Position numbers and translations under genes: made by a program. Below the pieces are notes generated by a model, which was not told where the DNA came from, made no database searches, and saw only the letters and a list, made by a program, of their open reading frames with translations. Shown one piece after another: positions 59,320 through 64,000 of a stretch of 64,000 nucleotides of DNA. The DNA is from CAVYGM01 sp963768025 (GTDB lineage Bacteria > Bacteroidota > Bacteroidia > Cytophagales > Spirosomataceae): assembly GCA_963768025.1 (NCBI GenBank), contig CAVYGM010000038.1, positions 1 through 64,000 of the forward strand. The letters are read 5' to 3'. The stretch's first letter is position 1. Each line of letters starts with the position of its first letter.

Positions 59320-59949
59320 TTATTGGGTCTGGGCGTATGGGTATTCCATGTATGTGGATGTATTAGTACGCACACGCTCCCCCAGCAATTTGCCGACAAT
59401 GTGCAGGGAGAGATCTATACCGGCGGATATGCCGCCTGAAGTCATGATCTTTCCATTATCGACAAACCTTTCGTTCCTTACGGGAATAGCATCCGGTGCG
59501 ATCTCGGCCATATGATCAAACACCAGGCGGTGGGTGGTGTACGGCAGATGGTCCAGTAATCCCAGTATACCTATTAACCTGGCACCCGAGCATACGCTGA
59601 AAGTGATCTCCGAGAGGGAATGCCTCTGGAACAACCAGTTCAAGGTCTCCTGGTCCCCAACGAGGGCGCGGGTGCCGGCACCTCCCGGGATTACGAGGAT
59701 ATCGATAGGCGGTGCGTCGTTGAAAGAATATCTGGGGTTCACCGACATACCATTCACCGTGGTGACTGCAGCCTTGGTGCTGGCAACGGTGAATACTTCG
59801 AATGGCCCGTACTGGTTCAGTTCGGTGGTTACCGAAAACACTTCGAACGGCCCGCAAAAATCCAGGACTTCCACGTTGTCGAATATCAGAATGCCTACGT
59901 TTCTTTTCATTTTCTTTTCAATGTTTTTAATTTCTCCGATTCCAGTCAA
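59320..59949 (-). CDS. DJ-1/PfpI family protein (isocyanide hydratase-like)
   Basis: 209 residues; Met 14 (59910, MKRNVGILIFDNVEVLDF) is the more typical start. The nucleophile elbow is FSVCSGARLIG with the catalytic Cys, and ISAGIDLSLHIVGKLLG ends the domain. Unlike the GlxA-type gene at 61310 it has no DNA-binding domain. Members hydrate isocyanides or act as glyoxalases or chaperones. It follows the acyltransferase by 13 bp and is likely co-transcribed with it. Confidence 0.87.
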   Translation of the reverse strand: MTGIGEIKNIEKKMKRNVGILIFDNVEVLDFCGPFEVFSVTTELNQYGPFEVFTVASTKAAVTTVNGMSVNPRYSFNDAPPIDILVIPGGAGTRALVGDQETLNWLFQRHSLSEITFSVCSGARLIGILGLLDHLPYTTHRLVFDHMAEIAPDAIPVRNERFVDNGKIMTSGGISAGIDLSLHIVGKLLGERVRTNTSTYMEYPYAQTQ

Positions 59950-59962
59950 AGTAAGTCCGTGG

Positions 59963-61147
59963 TCAACCGATTGTGGGCAAAGGCATGGGCTCCACGGCTT
60001 TTCTTTCCAGTATCTTCATCCCGAAGAAAAAACGAAGTACCGGAACCCTCTTGATAAAACAGTGGTACAGCACGAGGCAAATTCCGAATGTTGCAACGAC
60101 CAGATACGCGAACTTGACCCACATGGGCAGCGCCATATGGACTAACGGGTAGGCAAGGAGCACGATGACGGTTTGATGTAACATGTAGAAAGGGTACACC
60201 GCTTCGTTGGCATAGGTGAGGAAGCGGTTTGAAAAATTGAGGTACCGGTACCCGTACCCGAAAATGGCCAGCAGTACGCACCAGGCGTTGGTGGTGGCTA
60301 TCAGGGCATAGAGGCCTTGTTCCCAGCCTTGCGGATAGCGGCCGGGAGCCCAGTACACCCCACACAATACTGAAGTGAATACGATCGCAATCCCAAGGGA
60401 CAGGCGCCGATTCTTTTCAAGGCTCTCCCAGAACGAAGGCTGTGAGCAGAACACGAAGCCGGTCACGAACAGTGAGAAATAATGAAAGTGCTGGTTCCAA
60501 TCGTTGACCAGATCGTTCGTTGTGGGAAAATTTCCTCCCAGTAGCATTTCCCCGCCCCAGTGCCATAGTACGGGAAGGCCGATGAGCCATACGGGTTGGG
60601 AGCTCAACCGGGCGAGCCTGAGCGTGGCCAACGTTTGCTTTTTGATGTAAAGCAGTAGTGGAAGCCCTAGTACGGAATAGGTGAAAATGTAGGCAAGGTA
60701 CCACAGATGGTGCCAGCTGAAATTCCCTTCGGGGTAGGGCTGGAAATCAAAAGTCAGACCGTAGAATTCGGGGAAGGAAAAGCTAGCCCCCTGGGTGAGC
60801 CTTTCGATAAAAATCTGGGGGGGTACAATCACGAGCATTCCGAAAAGAAGCGGCAGGAAGATGCGCCAGAACCTCTCTTTGAGAAATCGCCCCCAAAGGC
60901 TATTCCTTAAAGCGAAAAATACCGCCGAACCGGAAATCATGAATAGCAGCGCCATGCGCCATTGTCCGCTGAACCGCATCGGCAATTCGATGGCATGGCT
61001 CAATTCATCGTTCTTGATGTGCCAGTCCCAGTAATTGAAAAACATGCCCGAATGGTACAGGATCAGGATACTGAAAGCGATGACCCGAAGCCAGTCGAGG
61101 TCGTGCCGGCGTATGGCACGGCTCGTGGATGATTTTGATAGGGGCAT
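59963..61147 (-). CDS. Acyltransferase 3 family membrane protein
   Basis: 394 residues with about 10 membrane segments. The N-terminal RRHDLDWLRVIAF and the His in LILYHSGMF of the first helix are the family signature. These enzymes O-acylate sugars, cell-surface glycans or antibiotics using a cytosolic acyl donor. The target is not evident. First gene of a short minus-strand unit with the DJ-1 protein. Confidence 0.88.
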   Translation of the reverse strand: MPLSKSSTSRAIRRHDLDWLRVIAFSILILYHSGMFFNYWDWHIKNDELSHAIELPMRFSGQWRMALLFMISGSAVFFALRNSLWGRFLKERFWRIFLPLLFGMLVIVPPQIFIERLTQGASFSFPEFYGLTFDFQPYPEGNFSWHHLWYLAYIFTYSVLGLPLLLYIKKQTLATLRLARLSSQPVWLIGLPVLWHWGGEMLLGGNFPTTNDLVNDWNQHFHYFSLFVTGFVFCSQPSFWESLEKNRRLSLGIAIVFTSVLCGVYWAPGRYPQGWEQGLYALIATTNAWCVLLAIFGYGYRYLNFSNRFLTYANEAVYPFYMLHQTVIVLLAYPLVHMALPMWVKFAYLVVATFGICLVLYHCFIKRVPVLRFFFGMKILERKAVEPMPLPTIG

Positions 61148-61309
61148 GATGAGTTTTTTTAGGAGTTAGAAACAGTCGGTTTGAATTACGGCTAAACGAT
61201 TTTCACCCCAACTGATTGAGGACGTGTATAGGGTTTATCCGGTCTTTTACCACGGCGAATGTGCGGGAGATGGCAATTCTTTTGCGTTCATGCCATGAGA
61301 GGAGAAACT

Positions 61310-62236
61310 TCAATTGATTTTATTATTCTTTAAAATTCTATGCAATTGCCTGGATGACTTGAAGCCGCATTTTGAGGCGATGTATTCAATAGTAAAGTCA
61401 GGATTGTTAAGCATTGTTTTTGCAAACTCCAAACGAAGCAATGTCAGGTATTCCAGGACAGTGGTTCCTGTTTTATCTTTAAAGATTCGGCTTAAATTCC
61501 TGGGACTCATGGCAACGAGATCCGCCAAATCGTCAATCGAGTTTTCGTCCGAAAGATGTTCGATAAGGTGATCCTGTACCTTGTGTACGCTGGGGTGTAT
61601 GTGATTGCGATAGTCGAGATAAATGCTCTTCTGGCTATGATTCTGGCTTCGCCGATGGTAGACCACGAGTCCTCTGGCCACTTTGTGGGTGAACAGGGCG
61701 CCTCTTAATTCTTCGAGGATGGCCAGTGCCAGGTCAATTCCGGCGCTGATACCGGCACTGGTATATATGTTATTGCTTTTCTTGAATAGGATATTCGAAA
61801 TTACCTTTGCCGTTGGGAATTCTGCCTGCATTTCCTCAATGCGTCGCCAATGCGTAGTGCATTCCGTATCTTTCAGTAATCCGGCATGCCCCAGGGCAAA
61901 AGCGCCGTTACAGACCGAGCAGACAAAAACTTTCTCGTCAGCGCACTTTCTGATCCAGCGAAAAAAATCTTTTTCAGCCTTGAAAGCCTTACTGCTCACA
62001 TAATTGTTATCCATACCCGGAACGAAGAGATAGTCGCCTTCTCCAAGTCTGGCATCCTGGTAGTTCTGGATATTGTTAAACGGCAGGCCACATGTGCTGG
62101 TGATTTCATCACTATAGGAGTAATATTCCAGCGACAACTCATAGCCATAAAATTTAGCTTCCGTAAATACCTGGACGGGGCCCGCCAGATCCAGTAATTC
62201 AACATACGGGGGAATAATAAAAGCGAATCTTTTCAT
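61310..62236 (-). CDS. GlxA-type regulator (DJ-1/PfpI domain plus AraC helix-turn-helix)
   Basis: 308 residues. The N-terminal DJ-1 domain (about 1-190) has the Cys elbow in VCSVCNGAFALG; the C-terminal AraC domain (about 210-305) has SIDDLADLVAMSPRNLSRIF and TIEYIASKCGFKSSRQLHRI. Such proteins are transcription activators whose DJ-1 part senses a ligand. The nearby DJ-1 gene and acyltransferase are candidate targets. TACCTTTG on the minus strand 21 bp before its start may be its -7 box. Confidence 0.9.
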   Translation of the reverse strand: MKRFAFIIPPYVELLDLAGPVQVFTEAKFYGYELSLEYYSYSDEITSTCGLPFNNIQNYQDARLGEGDYLFVPGMDNNYVSSKAFKAEKDFFRWIRKCADEKVFVCSVCNGAFALGHAGLLKDTECTTHWRRIEEMQAEFPTAKVISNILFKKSNNIYTSAGISAGIDLALAILEELRGALFTHKVARGLVVYHRRSQNHSQKSIYLDYRNHIHPSVHKVQDHLIEHLSDENSIDDLADLVAMSPRNLSRIFKDKTGTTVLEYLTLLRLEFAKTMLNNPDFTIEYIASKCGFKSSRQLHRILKNNKIN

Positions 62237-62787
62237 AAGTCATAATTTAATGTACCAAAGGTATTTCAATATTTTGTCCATATTATGACTAATATATGTC
62301 AGAAAAGGACAATGCTGGTATATTGATAGGGTGTGAAAATAATCAGGGATGAATTCAACCAATAAATGCAACGTCATCTTTAAAAATGTGCGCCTCCAAT
62401 AGTCAATAATCACCTATTAAATAATATCAATTATTAAGAATAATATGATATGATTATTTAATTTTAAAGTTTATGCAGAAATTCATATTTTTCACTAATT
62501 TAACACTTGTAAGTTTCATTTATTTGAGATTTACAGGTATCAAAATCCGTGTTTCCCTTCTCTGACGTTACGGTCTGGAATGGTGCAAAGTTGACGCTAA
62601 ATTGCGGCATGCACAAGACAACCAAGTGTCATAAACGGACAATGTGCTTGACATCCGTGATGAATAAAAATGGAAGAAGAAATCAGTGCGCCCAATAGGG
62701 CCCGACCCATCGTTGCAACAATGCCGTGCGGCTTTCAAAGTTCTGTATTCAAGTCAGGTGAATGAACATGGCCAATTTCCTGGTAAT
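62237..62787. other. AT-rich intergenic region
   Basis: 551 bp, strongly AT-rich at 62400-62530, no supported gene. A TAnnTTTG box for the GlxA-type gene lies at 62257-62264 on the minus strand, beside TTGTCC/GGACAA half-sites (about 62275 and 62307). Confidence 0.5.
62257..62264 (-). promoter_or_regulatory. Possible -7 box of the GlxA-type regulator gene
   Basis: TACCTTTG on the minus strand fits the Bacteroidota TAnnTTTG -7 box and lies 21 bp before the start codon. No -33 TTTG is visible at the expected distance. Confidence 0.3.
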
Positions 62788-63262
62788 TTATACAGGCTTT
62801 TGGGAAGTGTTTCCAAATGCGGCAAACCAAACCCACACCATATAGACCGGTTGAAACAGTAACCGGCTCCATGTGTACCAGGCCGCACCTGGTAATCCAC
62901 CGGGTGCGGACAAGCCGTTGACAGCAACGTTTATATTCGCCGGGAAAATGGCAACAAGGTATGCGATAAGCAGGTACGCGGTCTTTTTTCTGAATTTTGG
63001 GGATAACAAACCCCAGGGAACAACCATTTCGAACAACCCTGTGAGAACAATAAATAGGTCAGCATAGGGAATATAGGCTTTCAATCATGTAGGACAGACT
63101 CCCGGGCCGGAGAATGTGAGCGATGCCTACCTGGGTGAACATGATCGGTAAAGCCAATCGGGCGGCTGACCAAAAAGATTTGAATGGAGAATTTGTTAAA
63201 AAATACCTGCTTATCAGCCAGATGATAAGATTGAAGGATAAAACACCCGCAAGGAAAGCCAT
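62788..63262 (-). CDS. DoxX-like small membrane protein (frameshifted)
   Basis: About 158 codons starting at ATG 63262 (MAFLAGVLSFNLIIWL). An extra C near 63077 (AGC-C-TAT) breaks the frame after SLSYMIES; the reading continues with YIPYADLFIVLTGLFE and further membrane segments to 62788. Four hydrophobic segments and PYADLFIVLTGLFEM match the DoxX/DoxD-like family, small inner-membrane proteins linked with redox or sulfur metabolism. TACATTTG on the minus strand at 63281-63288 may be its -7 box. Confidence 0.75.
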
Positions 63263-63624
63263 AGTCGTATTACGTTTAATCAAATGTAGTTGAAGAATGC
63301 TGCACCGGACAGTACCCCAGGGCAGAAACCCGGACGGCGGTCTGGTCAAGACGTCCTACCTGAACAGACAGGGGTCTTCTGCTCATCATCCGGCAAATCC
63401 ACGTAGTCGCAATCACTACGCCTGCCTGCCGGGTATGGTTATACGTCATCCATGCAGTTGCAATAAAGTAATCAGGGGGCAGGTGAGAGCCGCCGGGACA
63501 AGTAACAAAACTACAACCCACCGAACGTTACGAAGCTGACTATTGGAATTAAAAAAGTTTTTCATGGCTTGTCCGGCTGGGTTGTAGTCTTGATTTGGCG
63601 AGTGGGCACAATTAGTAACAGCCT
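63263..63624. other. Intergenic region, possibly with one small membrane ORF
   Basis: About 360 bp. A 39-codon minus-strand frame (63565-63446, MKNFFNSNSQLRNVRWVVV) would encode one membrane segment, but nothing else supports it. No other gene is visible. Confidence 0.35.
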
Positions 63625-64000
63625 TACTTTTTGCTCTTTTTGCCCAACTTTGAAGCCACGAGGCTGATGTTGAGCATCCGATTGTACCGCTCGACATCCT
63701 TTGAGATATTGGCCAGGCCGTAGCCGTAGCGGACATCCAGGGTGAGGACCGATTTTTTGAGATTGAAATTATACCCCGCCCCGGCCTGTAGGCCGTAGTC
63801 CCAGCGCTGGAAGTCGCCCGGGGCGTTGCCGAACGAGATCTTCGTGGACGACTCGGGCAGCGTCTCCGAACCTTCGGTCTTCAGCCTACCCCCCAGCGTA
63901 TACGCCGCATAGGGACCGGCATTGAAGTACAGGTTGTCGAAGTGCACACGGGCCAGCAGCGGTGCCTCCAACGAGGAAAGCCGCAGGGTGGATTTGTTGG
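63625..64000 (-). CDS. Outer-membrane beta-barrel protein, partial (second copy)
   Basis: The C-terminal 125 or so residues of a small barrel protein; the 5' part lies beyond the window edge. It is about 90 percent identical by eye, in DNA and protein, to 58565-59206 (shared ARVHFDNLY, NAGPYAAYTLGGRLKTEGSE and SFGNAPGDFQRWDYG) but has its own C-terminal extension ASKLGKKSKK. The two copies are direct repeats that flank the DJ-1/acyltransferase/DoxX group. Confidence 0.8.

Noticed and set aside
1..64000. CRISPR array, tRNA or rRNA genes
   Set aside because: No regularly spaced repeats, cloverleaf or conserved rRNA blocks were seen on either strand.

Overview
The window looks like chromosomal DNA from a member of the Bacteroidota, probably Cytophagales and Spirosomaceae-like. 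The evidence is three SusC/SusD outer-membrane uptake pairs, an ECF sigma factor with a FecR anti-sigma, many lipoproteins with SusD-type leaders, twin-arginine-like leaders on periplasmic enzymes, TAnnTTTG promoter -7 boxes and few Shine-Dalgarno sequences. The genus assignment is inference. I saw no tRNA, rRNA or CRISPR array.

Layout. (1) 0.1-10.2 kb: a beta-helix protein, a sulfatase and a NIPSNAP protein on the plus strand converge, across a strong two-way terminator, on a minus-strand group made of an enolase-superfamily enzyme, a cytochrome c/beta-propeller fusion and a sugar isomerase-like TIM barrel. (2) 11.0-18.9 kb: a SusC/SusD pair followed by two sulfatases, which suggests uptake and desulfation of a sulfated glycan. 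(3) 19.6-29.0 kb: sigma factor, FecR, STN-type SusC, SusD, a metallophosphoesterase and an exonuclease/endonuclease/phosphatase lipoprotein, which looks like a signal-responsive phosphoester uptake locus. (4) 29.5-33.0 kb: an IS4-family remnant split by an insertion that carries two convergent IS110-family elements. (5) 33.5-56.8 kb: a long collinear catabolic operon with secreted sialidase-like propellers, an MFS transporter, an aldolase, six dehydrogenase-type proteins, a PhyH dioxygenase, an aminotransferase with RidA and two cytosolic amidohydrolase-like enzymes, then an opposing AraC regulator and a SusC/SusD pair. (6) 57.4-64.0 kb: an alpha/beta hydrolase, two near-identical outer-membrane barrel genes about 5 kb apart, two DJ-1 family proteins (one a GlxA-type regulator), an acyltransferase and DoxX.

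The most interesting result is in region 5. A 29-bp element lies exactly 20 bp upstream of a TAnnTTTG box at three promoters (33356, 44224, 51988), and a diverged fourth copy at 39800 has the same spacing. Each good copy carries two AGTA half-sites 21 bp apart. This ties the operon blocks and the SusC/SusD pair into one apparent regulon, most simply run by the AraC-family gene at 50704-51570. The operon also holds two pairs of dehydrogenase paralogues, and in each pair one member has lost canonical catalytic residues.

Many genes outside the operon carry single-base frameshifts, nearly all of them +1 insertions, while the operon has almost none. I describe each as one gene and give the break positions. 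They may be sequence errors or real decay, and this cannot be settled from the sequence alone.
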